A DNA stretch of 64,000 bases from Paraburkholderia sp. SOS3 (GCF_001922345.1 NZ_CP018812.1:1240001-1304000); one strand, 5' to 3'; positions 26,740 through 35,857 are shown, numbered from the stretch's first letter. The notes: a model not told the origin generated them from the letters alone. Numbers and translations: made by a program.

Positions 26740-27649
26740 TATGAAAGACAGCCTCTACGTCTTTGACCAGCTTCGCCCGCGCTTGCAGAAAATGGCGTAC
26801 CGGATGCTCGGATCGGTCGCCGAAGCCGAGGATATCGTGCAGGAGGTCTGGCTGCGCTGGCATGCGGCCGCGCACGATACGATCGACAACGCGGAGGCAT
26901 GGCTCGTCGCCGTGACGACTCGCATGTCGATCGATCGCCTGCGCGCGGCGAAGATTCAGCGCGAACAGTATGCAGGTATCTGGCTGCCCGAGCCGCTTCT
27001 GACCGAATCGCCGGCTACGCCCGAGGAAGTCAAGGAACGCGCGGACGATGTGTCCGTTGCATTTCTTTTGCTGCTCGAACGCCTTACGCCGGAGGCACGC
27101 GCGGCGTTCTTGCTGCGCGAGGTGCTCGATGTCGATTATGACGAGGTGGCCGAAGTGCTCGGCAAGACGGAAGCGGCCTGCCGTCAACTCGTGAGCCGTG
27201 CGAAAACGCAGCTGCGCGACGGGCGGCCGCGTTACGAGGTGTCGCGCGAGACGCATCGGCGCTTGCTGCAGAGCTTCACCGTAGCAGTGGAGCGCGGCGA
27301 CTTCGCCGGCATCCATGCATTGCTCGCCGAAGAAGCGATGCTGTACGGCGATGGCGGCGGCAAGGTGCCAAGCTTCCCGGAGCCGATGCTCGGCGCCAAG
27401 CGCATTGCGCAGCTTTTCTATGCGTCCGCGCTGCGTTACGGTAGCGACGTTCGTTTCAGGCTTGTCGAGCTTGGCGGTCAGTGGGCGCTATTGCGCTATC
27501 TCGACGGTCAGCTCGAATCGGCGATGTCGATCGAAACGGACGGCAACCAGATTGTCCGTCTCCTCGTTCAGCGCAATCCCAACAAGCTCACGTTCATTGC
27601 AAAAGCGCACGGTATGCCGCCCGATCGCTTTGCGTCTTCCCAGGACTAA
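26729..27649 (+). CDS. sigJ: ECF sigma factor of group ECF41 (SigJ-like) with fused SnoaL domain
   Basis: A 306-residue extracytoplasmic-function sigma factor. AGGAG at 26714-26718 supports the GTG start at 26729, overlapping the VOC gene; an ATG at 26741 is the alternative. Sigma2 (FDQLRPRLQKMAYRMLGSVAEAEDIVQEVWLRW) and sigma4 (LTPEARAAFLLREVLDVDYDEVAEVLGKTEAACRQLVSRAK) precede a C-terminal SnoaL-like domain. Group hallmarks are WLPEPL (85-90), DGGGK (208-212) and NPNKL (283-287). In ECF41 factors the fused domain replaces an anti-sigma factor. The gene partner expected for this group, a carboxymuconolactone-decarboxylase-like gene, follows. Confidence 0.92.
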   Translation: MHRDMKDSLYVFDQLRPRLQKMAYRMLGSVAEAEDIVQEVWLRWHAAAHDTIDNAEAWLVAVTTRMSIDRLRAAKIQREQYAGIWLPEPLLTESPATPEEVKERADDVSVAFLLLLERLTPEARAAFLLREVLDVDYDEVAEVLGKTEAACRQLVSRAKTQLRDGRPRYEVSRETHRRLLQSFTVAVERGDFAGIHALLAEEAMLYGDGGGKVPSFPEPMLGAKRIAQLFYASALRYGSDVRFRLVELGGQWALLRYLDGQLESAMSIETDGNQIVRLLVQRNPNKLTFIAKAHGMPPDRFASSQD

Positions 27650-27698
27650 ACTCGCGCCACAGCGAGCGTCTGGTCTTCCGCGGGTGCGTATCGGGTTT

Positions 27699-27726
27699 AA
27701 GGCCGATGTATGTCCGGCCTTTGTTT
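27699..27726 (+). terminator. Terminator downstream of sigJ
   Basis: AAGGCCG (27699-27705) pairs with CGGCCTT (27715-27721), 9-base loop, followed by TGTTT. It would separate sigJ from the next gene, which then needs its own promoter in 27727-27920. Confidence 0.6.
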
Positions 27727-27920
27727 GGGCTCCGATCGATGCGCGATCGATGTCCAGGCGGTACCTGATTGGTGCCTCCGGGACAACGCCGTGAGTCCAA
27801 TCGTCTATCTACCGCCGCGCGCGCGGCAACCCTACCATTGTCCTCGTCGCTCCGCTGCGGCGCATCAAGCTCGCACCGCGCCAGGAGCCCATCGGCGCAA
27901 TTTCATCAATGAGGTAGGCC

Positions 27921-28400
27921 ATGTCCCAGCGCATCAACTATATTCAACAATCGCCGGAGCTCTTTAAAAAGTATCTCGACTTCAGCATGCAGCTGAAGGA
28001 AAGCGGTATCGAGCAGGCGATTCTCGACTTCGTCTCGCTGCGCGCATCGCAAATGAACGGCTGCGGGTTTTGCTGCGACATGCACGTGAAAGAGGCGCGC
28101 ATTCACGGCGAGCGCGAATTGCGGCTTCATCATGTCGCGATCTGGCGCGAGTCGACGCTCTTTTCGCCACGCGAGCGCGCCGCGCTTGCATGGACCGAGG
28201 TGCTGACGAAGCTGCCCGAGCATGGCGTGCCCGACGAGATCTACGAACGTGTGCGCGGCCAGTTCTCGGAGAAGGAATTGTCGGACCTGACGTACGCAGT
28301 GATGGCAATCAACGGCTGGAACCGCGCGAACGTCGCGTTCGAGACTGTGCCGGGTTCGGCGGACAAGGCATTCGGACTCGACAAGGCGAATCTCGCCTAA
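27921..28400 (+). CDS. Carboxymuconolactone decarboxylase-family (AhpD-like) protein
   Basis: A 159-residue alkylhydroperoxidase/AhpD-like protein. The redox motif is Cys48-Gly-Phe-Cys51 with His55 in NGCGFCCDMHVKEAR; Glu and His in this helix form the proton relay in AhpD. The domain continues with RERAALAWTEVLTKL and LSDLTYAVMAINGWNRANVAF. Proteins of this type reduce peroxides or thiols rather than decarboxylate lactones. It follows the ECF41 sigma gene, the classic ECF41 target arrangement, although I did not find the ECF41 promoter motif directly upstream. Confidence 0.9.
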   Translation: MSQRINYIQQSPELFKKYLDFSMQLKESGIEQAILDFVSLRASQMNGCGFCCDMHVKEARIHGERELRLHHVAIWRESTLFSPRERAALAWTEVLTKLPEHGVPDEIYERVRGQFSEKELSDLTYAVMAINGWNRANVAFETVPGSADKAFGLDKANLA

Positions 28401-28449
28401 GCGCCGGCGCACGGTTTTTCCGTTGACCCGCGGTTGTTCTGTTTTTATC

Positions 28450-28479
28450 GCGGCCCGCGGTTGCGGGCCGCATTCTTTT
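28450..28479 (+). terminator. Terminator hairpin abutting the cupin ribosome site
   Basis: GCGGCCCGC (28450-28458) pairs perfectly with GCGGGCCGC (28463-28471) around GGTT and runs into ATTCTTTT. The cupin ribosome site GGAG begins at 28480, so there is no room for a promoter between the hairpin and the cupin gene. Confidence 0.75.
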
Positions 28480-28489
28480 GGAGCCCATC

Positions 28490-28900
28490 ATGTTCCGCTC
28501 GAAAATAACTGCGATGGTTTTGGTCACCCTCTCGGCACTGTCGCCGGCGGGCGCCGCGTATGCCGCAGCGCCCCAGGCAATCGTCACACCGCTGATGACG
28601 CAGCCGCTGCCCGACTACCCGGGCAAGGAGGGCCTTATGATCATGGTGGAATATCCGCCTGGTTCGGTCGACCCGGTGCATCGACACAACGCGGATGCGT
28701 TCGTCTATGTGCTCGAAGGGTCGATCGTGATGCAGCTCAAGGGCGGTAAGGAAGTGACGTTGAAGCCGGGCCAGACGTTCTACGAAGGGCCGAATGATGT
28801 CCATACTGTGGGACGCAATGCGAGCCAGACACAGCCCGCGAAATTTATCGTGCTGCTGTTGAAGGACAAAGGCGCACCGGTTCTCGTGCCCGAGAAATAG
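28490..28900 (+). CDS. Secreted cupin-domain protein
   Basis: A 136-residue protein starting at ATG 28490 behind GGAG. An N-terminal signal peptide (about residues 1-25, ending AAYAAA) directs it to the periplasm. The rest is one cupin barrel with metal ligands in GSVDPVHRHNADAFVYVLEGSIVMQLKGG (His, His, Glu) and the second motif KPGQTFYEGPNDVHTVGRNAS (His). Such proteins bind metals or small acids; no reaction can be assigned. It follows the peroxidase-like gene, separated only by a terminator hairpin, so expression may depend on read-through. Confidence 0.85.
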   Translation: MFRSKITAMVLVTLSALSPAGAAYAAAPQAIVTPLMTQPLPDYPGKEGLMIMVEYPPGSVDPVHRHNADAFVYVLEGSIVMQLKGGKEVTLKPGQTFYEGPNDVHTVGRNASQTQPAKFIVLLLKDKGAPVLVPEK

Positions 28901-28944
28901 ATTCGGTCTACATAGCCGGGGCCAGATAAAAATAAAGGCGGTCG

Positions 28945-28971
28945 TGTCACAAACGGCCGCGCTCATCCGTC
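28945..28971 (+). promoter_or_regulatory. Perfect ECF41-type promoter upstream of the LysR gene
   Basis: TGTCACA (28945-28951) and CGTC (28968-28971) are separated by exactly 16 bases, equal to the published ECF41 consensus TGTCACA-N16-CGTC. The start of the LysR gene at 29005 lies 33 bases downstream. The ECF41 sigma factor itself is encoded 1.3 kb upstream. Confidence 0.7.
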
Positions 28972-29004
28972 TAGTCAGGTGTGGACTCAACTATTTGCGC
29001 TTCC

Positions 29005-30045
29005 ATGTCAGACTATGCCCCCCGCCGATCCCTCAGCGGCGCCGACGATCCGTTTGCCAGCAGTTTCGCAACGAGCTATGCCGGCGTCGTATCTTTCCTT
29101 GCCGTTGCCGACGAAGGGAGTTTCGCCAGAGCAGGCGACCGCCTCGGCATCGGGCGCTCTTCGGTCAGCCGCAATGTGCAAAAGCTCGAGGCGCAACTCG
29201 ATACGCGGCTCTTCCTTCGCACGACACGCAGCACGTCGCTGACGCGCGAGGGCGAACTGTTCTACGAGAACTGCAGGCCCGGCGTCGAGCGCATCGTGCA
29301 GGCGCTCGACGAGATGCGCGAGTTGCGCAACGGTCCCCCGCGCGGGCAGTTGCGTATCTGTTCGACGCCCGGGTTCGGCCGCAAGATCGTCGCGCCGCTG
29401 TTGCGCGGTTTCCATGCGCAATTCCCCGGCATTACGCTCGAACTGCTGCTTAACGACCGCGTTTTGGACTTCACCGGCGATCGCATCGACGTCTCGTTTC
29501 GCGACGGGCGTATGGAAGACAGCGAAATCGTCGCGCGCAAGCTGATACCGATGCAGATGCTCGTATGCGCGTCGCGCGACTACGCGCGCGTGCACGGCTT
29601 GCCGCGCGAAGTCGACGAACTGGCCAAACATCGCTGTATCAACTTCCGGACTGCGTCGGGGCGCGTAAGGGAATGGGAGTTCAAGGCCGGCGGTGTCGCG
29701 CTGCGGCGCGTGCCCGTTGCACGTCATACGTTCAACGATGCAGAGCTGATGCTGCAATCGGTGCTCGACGGGCAGGGTATCGCGCAGCTGCCCGCTTATC
29801 AGGTGTGCGATTTTCTTCGCGAAGGGCGCCTCGTCAGCTGTCTTGCGCAGTATGTGCCGGACGACAGCGGCCACTATCTTTGCTATCTGAGCCGAAAACA
29901 TCTACCCACGAGAATCCGTGTATTCGTCGATTACATGATCGAGCACACGAGAAGGCTCGACCTCAATTGCGTTACCGCAATGCCGGTACATCGGCAGACT
30001 TTCGCCGATACTTCGGATGACGAGAGAATGGTCAATGCAGCTTAG
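29005..30045 (+). CDS. LysR-family transcriptional regulator
   Basis: A 346-residue LysR regulator. ATG 29005 is taken as start; a GTG at 28981 is also in frame and neither has a strong ribosome site. The helix-turn-helix lies around residues 20-75 (VVSFLAVADEGSFARAGDRLGIGRSSVSRNVQKLEAQLDTRLFLRTTRSTSLT), followed by a periplasmic-binding-like effector domain and an unusual C-terminal extension of about 40 residues. No divergent target gene adjoins it. A perfect ECF41 promoter precedes it, so it may be a second-tier regulator in the ECF41 response. Confidence 0.92.
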   Translation: MSDYAPRRSLSGADDPFASSFATSYAGVVSFLAVADEGSFARAGDRLGIGRSSVSRNVQKLEAQLDTRLFLRTTRSTSLTREGELFYENCRPGVERIVQALDEMRELRNGPPRGQLRICSTPGFGRKIVAPLLRGFHAQFPGITLELLLNDRVLDFTGDRIDVSFRDGRMEDSEIVARKLIPMQMLVCASRDYARVHGLPREVDELAKHRCINFRTASGRVREWEFKAGGVALRRVPVARHTFNDAELMLQSVLDGQGIAQLPAYQVCDFLREGRLVSCLAQYVPDDSGHYLCYLSRKHLPTRIRVFVDYMIEHTRRLDLNCVTAMPVHRQTFADTSDDERMVNAA

Positions 30046-30123
30046 TCAATGTAATAGTCAGCGTGATCGGCAACGCGATCGGCGCTGTCTATTTCCGCAC
30101 GGCGGGCTTGCGGGGCAACGAGC

Positions 30124-30534
30124 ATGAAACACATCGACCCCTGGTCACACATTGTCAAAGGGTTGCGCGGCCATCCTCACGATATCGGAGATGCGATTCG
30201 CAAGGCGTCTTTTGCGTCACGCGATTTCGACGATTCGTTGCGCTGCGGCATGGCCAATATCCTGTCGATTCGCAGGATCGAACGACAGACCGAGTCGACC
30301 ATACTCGTTTCGTGGAGCGACCCGACCTTGGGCCGGTATCAGGACCAGACCTGGCGCGCGGGCTTTGCCCGAGTGGCCGGCGTATGCGGGTTGACCGGCA
30401 TGCCGGTGCGCCGCGGCGACCCTGTGTTCAGGCCTGTCGTGCGCGGCGGATTCCGGCCGTTGAACGCATTCGACATGATTCTGGCGGACACGTTATCGCG
30501 CGCGAATATGCGCAAGGCCGATCCTTTTGCCTAG
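30124..30534 (+). CDS. DUF3331 domain protein
   Basis: A 136-residue protein of a family found mainly in Burkholderiaceae. The conserved part covers residues about 55-125: ILVSWSDPTLGRYQDQTWR, ARVAGVCGLTGMPVRRGDPVFRP and PLNAFDMILA. The single Cys in VCGLTG aligns with the family's zinc-ribbon-like remnant. No function is known. It lies 78 bases after the LysR gene and may be cotranscribed. Confidence 0.8.
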   Translation: MKHIDPWSHIVKGLRGHPHDIGDAIRKASFASRDFDDSLRCGMANILSIRRIERQTESTILVSWSDPTLGRYQDQTWRAGFARVAGVCGLTGMPVRRGDPVFRPVVRGGFRPLNAFDMILADTLSRANMRKADPFA

Positions 30535-30581
30535 CGCCTGAGTACTGCTCTAGCGTGGCCTGGAAACCTCGCACAGAGCGC

Positions 30582-30866
30582 TCACTGACTGGCCCCTGAG
30601 GCCGGTTCGCTCGCCGTCGCCGAAGGCGTGCTTACAGCAGGTGCTTGCTGCGTCTGCGCCCCTTGTCCTGCCGTTGCCGCCGAATCGCTCGTTGCATCAG
30701 CGGCCGCGCTTTGCCCGGGCGTACCGCTCGGCCCCGCGCTATTGCTCATCACGCCGCTGCTGCCGGCGCTCAGGTTTTCGCCGGCCTTCCGATCTGCCTT
30801 GTTGCATGCGGTGATGCCGAACATGAGCGCGGCCGCCGAGCATGCAACGCAAATGACCCGTTTCAT
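30582..30866 (-). CDS. Small low-complexity lipoprotein
   Basis: A 94-residue protein with a lipoprotein signal MKRVICVACSAAALMFGITAC (lipobox GITAC, lipidated Cys21) and a GGGAGA ribosome site. The mature part is rich in Ser, Ala, Gly, Pro and Gln without recognisable domain, suggesting a disordered envelope tether or spacer. The signal resembles that of the 46-residue lipoprotein at 62525-62665 (both MKR and ACNKA/ACKKA). Function unknown. Confidence 0.75.
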   Translation of the reverse strand: MKRVICVACSAAALMFGITACNKADRKAGENLSAGSSGVMSNSAGPSGTPGQSAAADATSDSAATAGQGAQTQQAPAVSTPSATASEPASGASQ

Positions 30867-30986
30867 CGTGTCTCCCTTTCAATGTGAGCCCACTGCGTAA
30901 CGAGCAGGGCGTATGCCCGATTTTGGCTAGCGAAAGGCACATCGCTTGCGCGCCCGTTTAAAACATTGCACCACTGGAGACGTTCA

Positions 30987-31937
30987 ATGACAGCATCGAC
31001 ATCCACCTCAACCATGCGCGCCTATCGCATTCACCGCTTCGGCGGCCCGGACGCCGTGCAGCTCGAGTCGATTCCCGTTCCCGAACCCGCGCCGAACGAG
31101 GTCCTTGTGCAAGTGCTCGCCGGGGGCGTCAACCCGGTCGACGTAAAAACGCGCGAAGGGCGCTATTCGGCGATTCGCGAAGACGCGCTGCCTTTCACCC
31201 TGGGGCGCGATCTCGCCGGCATAGTGATGCGCGTCGGGCGTGATGCGGTGCAGTGGCGCGCCGATCAGCACGTGTACGCGTTCGTCGGCCAGGGGCAGGG
31301 CGCGTTTGCCGACTTCGTGGTGGTCGACAGCGCCGCGCTTGCCGAGCCGCCGCATTCGCTCGATATCGTCACGGCCGGCGCAGTGCCGCTTGCCGCGTTG
31401 ACGGCATGGCAAGGGCTGTTCGATCAAGGGCTGCTGGAAAAAGGCGAACGCGTACTCGTGCATGCGGCGGCGGGTGGCGTCGGCCATCTGGCCGTGCAGT
31501 TCGCACGCGAGAAGGGCGCCGAAGTCTACGCGACCGCATCGGACGACGGCATCGACTTCGTCCGCTCGCTTGGCATCGACCACGTGATCGACCATAAACG
31601 CCAGCGTTTCGAAGACGTCGCACGCGATATGGATCTTGTGTTCGATCTCGTTGGCGGCGAGACGCAGTTGCGTTCGTGGCAGGCGGTCAAGCGCGGCGGC
31701 GCGCTCGTTTCAACGCTGACGGAGCCGTCGCAGACCGAAGCGGCCGCACGCGGTGCGCGAGGGGTGCGCTACACCGCGCGGCCGGACGGATCGCAACTCG
31801 CGTCGATTGCGGCGCTGATCGACGAGGGTCGCGTGAAGGTGCGTGTTGCCGAACAGTTTGCGTTCGACGATCTGAAACAGGCGTTTGCGCGTATCGAAGC
31901 CGGCCACGTGCGCGGCAAACTGGTAGTGAAAGCATAG
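30987..31937 (+). CDS. NADP-dependent quinone oxidoreductase-like MDR protein
   Basis: A 316-residue zinc-free medium-chain dehydrogenase/reductase, starting at ATG 30987 behind GGAGA. The catalytic domain shows GGVNPVDVKTREGRY and LGRDLAGIVMRVG; the Rossmann motif is VLVHAAAGGVGHLAVQFAREKGAEVYATAS and LVFDLVGGETQLRSW follows. There are no zinc-ligand cysteines. The family reduces quinones or alpha,beta-unsaturated carbonyls using NADPH in the cytoplasm. It is convergent with gcd. Confidence 0.9.
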   Translation: MTASTSTSTMRAYRIHRFGGPDAVQLESIPVPEPAPNEVLVQVLAGGVNPVDVKTREGRYSAIREDALPFTLGRDLAGIVMRVGRDAVQWRADQHVYAFVGQGQGAFADFVVVDSAALAEPPHSLDIVTAGAVPLAALTAWQGLFDQGLLEKGERVLVHAAAGGVGHLAVQFAREKGAEVYATASDDGIDFVRSLGIDHVIDHKRQRFEDVARDMDLVFDLVGGETQLRSWQAVKRGGALVSTLTEPSQTEAAARGARGVRYTARPDGSQLASIAALIDEGRVKVRVAEQFAFDDLKQAFARIEAGHVRGKLVVKA

Positions 31938-31970
31938 CGATGCGCAAGGCGGCCTCGTTGCCGCCATCGC
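31937..31970. terminator. Nested hairpin between convergent genes
   Basis: GGCGGC (31948-31953) pairs with GCCGCC (31960-31965), enclosed by GCGATG/CATCGC. It sits between the oxidoreductase stop and the gcd stop but has no T-run. Confidence 0.45.
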
Positions 31971-31991
31971 ATGTATTGCCGTGTGCCTGTG

Positions 31992-34439
31992 CTATTGCTT
32001 TCCCGGCAGTGCATAGGCAATCACGTAGTCGCCTAGCTTCGTGCCAAACGACCCATGTCCACCGGCGGCGATCACCACGAACTGTCTGCCGTTCGCCTCG
32101 TACGTCATCGGCGTGGCCTGTCCGCCGGCGGGCAAGCGTGCGCGCCATAGTTCGCGGCCCGTGTCGGTGCTGAACGCGCGCAGGTAGTTGTCGGCGGTGG
32201 CGCCGATAAAGAATACGTGGCCCGCGGTCGTCATCGGACCGCCCAGCATCGGCATGCCCATGCGGAACGGCAAAGGCAGCGGCGAGCTGTCTCGCACCGT
32301 GCCGATGCGCTTTTTCCAGACGATCTGATTCGACGTCAGATCGAGCGCTGCGACATAACCCCACGCCGGTTCCTTGCACGGCAGTCCGAGCGGCGACAGG
32401 AACGGATTCAGCGTTACGCCGAACGGCACGCCGTACTGGGGCTGGATGCCGACCTCGGTGCCGGTGCCGCTCTGGCCCGCTTCGGGCGGCTCCATCGGAT
32501 TGTGCGGACCGCGTGGAATCAGCCTCGATACGAAGGGCAACGCGTTCGGGTTAGCGATGGCGATGCGCCGATCCGTATCGACTGCGAGCCCGCCCCATTC
32601 GAACATGCCGAGATTGCCCGGGAAAACGAGCGTGCCTTGCTCGGACGGCGGCGTAAACGGACCTTCGTAGCGCAGCCGATGAAACATCACGCGGCATACG
32701 AGCTGGTCGTACATCGTGGCGCCCCACATGTCGGCGCCGCGAAGATTTTGCGCGCGCCGCAATGTCAGCTGCGAATACGGTTGTGTCGGCGAGACATGAT
32801 CGCCTTTCGCGGCACCTTGCGGCACCGGCCCTTCCGGCGCGGGCACGAGCAGCTTGCCGGTGCGGCGGTCGAGCACGAAGATGTTGCCCGTTTTCGCCGG
32901 TGCATAGATTGCCGGCACGATATTGCCCTGCGCGTCCTTGAGGTCGACGAGCGACGGTTGCGCGGGCAGGTCCATATCCCACAGATCGTGGTGCACGGTC
33001 TGATAGAACCACGCGAGTTTGCCGGTCGACGCGTGCAACGCGAGCAATCCGCTTGCATAACGCTCCATGTCCGGCGTGCGCCGGCCGCCCCAGATGTCAG
33101 GCGTGCTCACGCCCATCGGCAGATAGACGAGGTCGAGCTTCGGGTCGTAAGCGGCCGGCGCCCATGAGTTCGGGGAGTTCGGCACGAAGCTGTGCTGGTC
33201 GTCCGGTATCGCATTGGGCGCATGAGCGCCCGGGTCGAATACCCAGAGCAGCTTGCCGGTTTCGACGTCGAAGCCGCGGATGGCACCGGACGGCTCGCTC
33301 ACCGAAAAGTTGTCGGTCACCGAGCCCGCCACGACGATTACCTTGTCCGTTACAACAGGCGGCGAAGTCGGTTCATACGCGCCTGACGTTTTGACAGGTT
33401 CGAGGTGCTGAAGGTCGAGGTCGCCGTTATTGCCGAACCCTGCGCAACGCTGACCCGTCGCTGCATCGAGTTCATAGAGATGGCCGTTGTTGACCGGCAA
33501 AATCACGCGCCGCGAGCACATCGGCAAAGCGGCTTGCGCTTGCGGCGTGGCCGATGCGCTCGCCGCGCGTGCGGCCGCGGTCTCGTGATACGACACGCCG
33601 CGGCAGGTTACATGCTGAAAGCTCGGGTCCGTCTTGAGGCCCGGATCGAAGCGCCACTTTTCCTTGCCGGTTGCCGCATCGAGCGCGAACAGTTTCTGGT
33701 GCGGCGAACACAGGTAAAGCATGCTGCCGACCTTGATCGGCGTAACCTCGTCTGTGATTTCCACCGGGTCGCTCTTTCCCTTGCGATCGCCGGTTTCGAA
33801 AGTCCACGCGACTTGCAGATTTTTCACGTTCTGCTCGTTGATCTGCGCTAGCGGTGAATAGCGCGTGCCGCCTTGCGTGCGGCCGTAAGCGGGCCAGTCG
33901 CCCGCGCGCGGATCGGCATCCGGCGTCGGCGACGCCTGCTCCGCGGCAAGCGTGCCGTTGATCTGCTGCGGATCGTTGTAGGCCGCATAGACGAGCACCG
34001 CGGCGCTCGCGATGAGCCCGATGCCTGTCACGAGCGCGGCCGGCATCACGGTGCCGACGAACTGCCGGCAGATAAACGGAAGCAGAAGCCAGACACCGAA
34101 TACGACCAGCACATCGATGCGCGGCGCGAGCGCCCAGAAGTCGAACCCGGATTCGGCGACGGCCCATGCGAGCGTGCCGAGCAGCAGCAGTCCGTACAGT
34201 GCGAGCGCCCATCGGTTGAGCCGGAAAACGAGCCATGCGACGGCGAGCATCGCGATGCCCGCGGCAACGTAATACGGCGAGCCGCGCAGCGCGACTAGCC
34301 AGATCCCACCGACGAGCAGGTACAGGCCGGATAGCGCAGCGAAGAGTATGGTTAGCCAAAGGAACCAACGTGCGCCTCGTGGGACAGGTTTCCGGAGGGG
34401 ATCCCGCGTATTTCGCGGTTGCGGCGTTTCGGGCGTCAT
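31992..34439 (-). CDS. gcd: Membrane-bound PQQ-dependent glucose dehydrogenase
   Basis: An 815-residue quinoprotein (E. coli Gcd is 796). Five membrane helices occupy about residues 25-150, followed by a periplasmic PQQ beta-propeller beginning near DPRAGDWPAYGRTQGGTRYSPLAQIN. Propeller repeats such as KLFALDAATGKEKWRFDPG and TGRELWRARLPAGGQATPMTY are visible. It oxidises aldoses to lactones in the periplasm and feeds electrons to ubiquinone, often causing acidification and phosphate release. It needs PQQ, and no pqq biosynthesis genes are in the window. A second PQQ-type enzyme starts at 63314. Confidence 0.95.
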   Translation of the reverse strand: MTPETPQPRNTRDPLRKPVPRGARWFLWLTILFAALSGLYLLVGGIWLVALRGSPYYVAAGIAMLAVAWLVFRLNRWALALYGLLLLGTLAWAVAESGFDFWALAPRIDVLVVFGVWLLLPFICRQFVGTVMPAALVTGIGLIASAAVLVYAAYNDPQQINGTLAAEQASPTPDADPRAGDWPAYGRTQGGTRYSPLAQINEQNVKNLQVAWTFETGDRKGKSDPVEITDEVTPIKVGSMLYLCSPHQKLFALDAATGKEKWRFDPGLKTDPSFQHVTCRGVSYHETAAARAASASATPQAQAALPMCSRRVILPVNNGHLYELDAATGQRCAGFGNNGDLDLQHLEPVKTSGAYEPTSPPVVTDKVIVVAGSVTDNFSVSEPSGAIRGFDVETGKLLWVFDPGAHAPNAIPDDQHSFVPNSPNSWAPAAYDPKLDLVYLPMGVSTPDIWGGRRTPDMERYASGLLALHASTGKLAWFYQTVHHDLWDMDLPAQPSLVDLKDAQGNIVPAIYAPAKTGNIFVLDRRTGKLLVPAPEGPVPQGAAKGDHVSPTQPYSQLTLRRAQNLRGADMWGATMYDQLVCRVMFHRLRYEGPFTPPSEQGTLVFPGNLGMFEWGGLAVDTDRRIAIANPNALPFVSRLIPRGPHNPMEPPEAGQSGTGTEVGIQPQYGVPFGVTLNPFLSPLGLPCKEPAWGYVAALDLTSNQIVWKKRIGTVRDSSPLPLPFRMGMPMLGGPMTTAGHVFFIGATADNYLRAFSTDTGRELWRARLPAGGQATPMTYEANGRQFVVIAAGGHGSFGTKLGDYVIAYALPGKQ

Positions 34440-34687
34440 GGCAATGAATCTCGATCCATTTCGTTTTTTTGAGTGTCCGCATCGGGCATGCAGCGCGTAA
34501 TGAAGCCTGGCGGCGCTGCATCGGGACAGCGGCTAAAGAAATGCGTCGCACACTCCGTTCCCGGCGGCAAACATTACGCGACGATCCGGATGCACTTGCT
34601 GCCGTGGCGCGCGCGAGCGGACATCGTCGACGTAGTGGGGCTGCCAGGCAACAGCGTGTTTATTGTCGTTGCATCATTCGGTGCCGG

Positions 34688-35857
34688 TCATGGCTTCATT
34701 ACGACCTTGATGCAGCCGTCTTCCTTGTCGCGAAACGTCTTGTACATCGCGGGCCCGTCTTCGAGCCGCACCGAATGCGTGATAACGAAAGACGGATCGA
34801 TTTGCCCTTCCTGTATGCGCCGCAGCAGATCGTCGGTCCAGCGGTTCACGTGCGTTTGGCCCATTCGCCAGGTCAAGCCCTTATTCATCGCCGCGCCCAT
34901 TGGAATCTTGTCGACGAGGCCGCCGTAGACGCCGGGTACCGAGATCGTGCCGGCCGGACGGCACACGTAAATCATTTCGCGCAACACGTGCGGCCGGTCG
35001 GTTTCGAGCATCACGGCCTGTTTGGCCCGGTCGTACATCGAGTCGACCGAGCGCGTGGCGTGCGATTCCATGCCGACTGCGTCGATGCATTTCTCGGGCC
35101 CCTTGCCGGCGGTCAGATCATGCAGCCGCTCGAGCACACTTTCGTTTTTGAAGTCGATCGTCGTCGCTCCGCCGGCACGCGCCATTGCGAGACGCTCGGG
35201 CACGTTATCGATGGCGATAACCTGTTTCGCGCCGAGCAGCACGGCGCTGCGAATCGCCATTTGCCCGACGGGCCCCGCACCCCAGATCGCCACTGTGTCG
35301 GTTGGCTCGATATCGCATTGCACCGCAGCCTGCCAGCCGGTCGGGAAAATATCGCCGAGAAAGAGCACCTGCTCGTCGGTCAATCCGTCCGGAATCTTCA
35401 CGTGGGTCGTGTCGGCGAACGGCACTCTGACGTACTCGGCCTGACCGCCGGCGTAGCCGCCCGTTAGATGCGTATAGCCGAAAAGCCCCGCGGTGGTGTG
35501 TCCAAACATCTTGTCGGCCGCTTCCTTGCTGCGATTCGAGCGCTCGCATACCGAGAAATTGCCGCGCCTGCATTGATCGCATTCGCCGCAAATGATCGTG
35601 AACGGCACGACGACGCGGTCTCCCACCTTCAATGCAGCGTTATCCTTGCCGACTTCGACGACCTCTCCCATAAACTCGTGGCCCATGATGTCGCCGTGTT
35701 TCATGCCCGGCATGAAGCCGTCGAACAGATGCAGGTCCGAACCGCAAATCGCGCAAGTCGTCACTTTCACGATCGCGTCGCGCGGGTGTTCGATCTGAGG
35801 ATCCGGCACAGTGTCACACCGGATGTCTTTTTTGCCGTGCCATCTAAGCGCCTTCAT
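34688..35857 (-). CDS. Zinc-dependent alcohol/formaldehyde dehydrogenase
   Basis: A 389-residue MDR dehydrogenase starting at ATG 35857 behind GGAGG; the open frame extends upstream without support. Catalytic zinc ligands are Cys35/Cys38 region ([11 protein letters not shown]) with His60-Glu61 (GHEFMGEV), and structural zinc ligands Cys90, Cys93, Cys96 and Cys104. The Rossmann motif is [22 protein letters not shown]. Length and the pattern [18 protein letters not shown] match the glutathione-independent formaldehyde dehydrogenase-like group. It probably detoxifies an aldehyde or alcohol in the cytoplasm. Its 5' side (35858-36165) holds no gene. Confidence 0.9.
   Translation of the reverse strand: MKALRWHGKKDIRCDTVPDPQIEHPRDAIVKVTTCAICGSDLHLFDGFMPGMKHGDIMGHEFMGEVVEVGKDNAALKVGDRVVVPFTIICGECDQCRRGNFSVCERSNRSKEAADKMFGHTTAGLFGYTHLTGGYAGGQAEYVRVPFADTTHVKIPDGLTDEQVLFLGDIFPTGWQAAVQCDIEPTDTVAIWGAGPVGQMAIRSAVLLGAKQVIAIDNVPERLAMARAGGATTIDFKNESVLERLHDLTAGKGPEKCIDAVGMESHATRSVDSMYDRAKQAVMLETDRPHVLREMIYVCRPAGTISVPGVYGGLVDKIPMGAAMNKGLTWRMGQTHVNRWTDDLLRRIQEGQIDPSFVITHSVRLEDGPAMYKTFRDKEDGCIKVVMKP

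Noticed and set aside
27650..27920. Search for an ECF41 promoter before the peroxidase-like gene
   Set aside because: No TGTCACA-N16-CGTC or close variant is present, so ECF41 control of this gene is not claimed from sequence.
35809..35839. TGTCACA inside the alcohol dehydrogenase gene
   Set aside because: The -10 part at N16 is CCGT, not CGTC, and the position is inside a coding region on the wrong strand relative to that gene.
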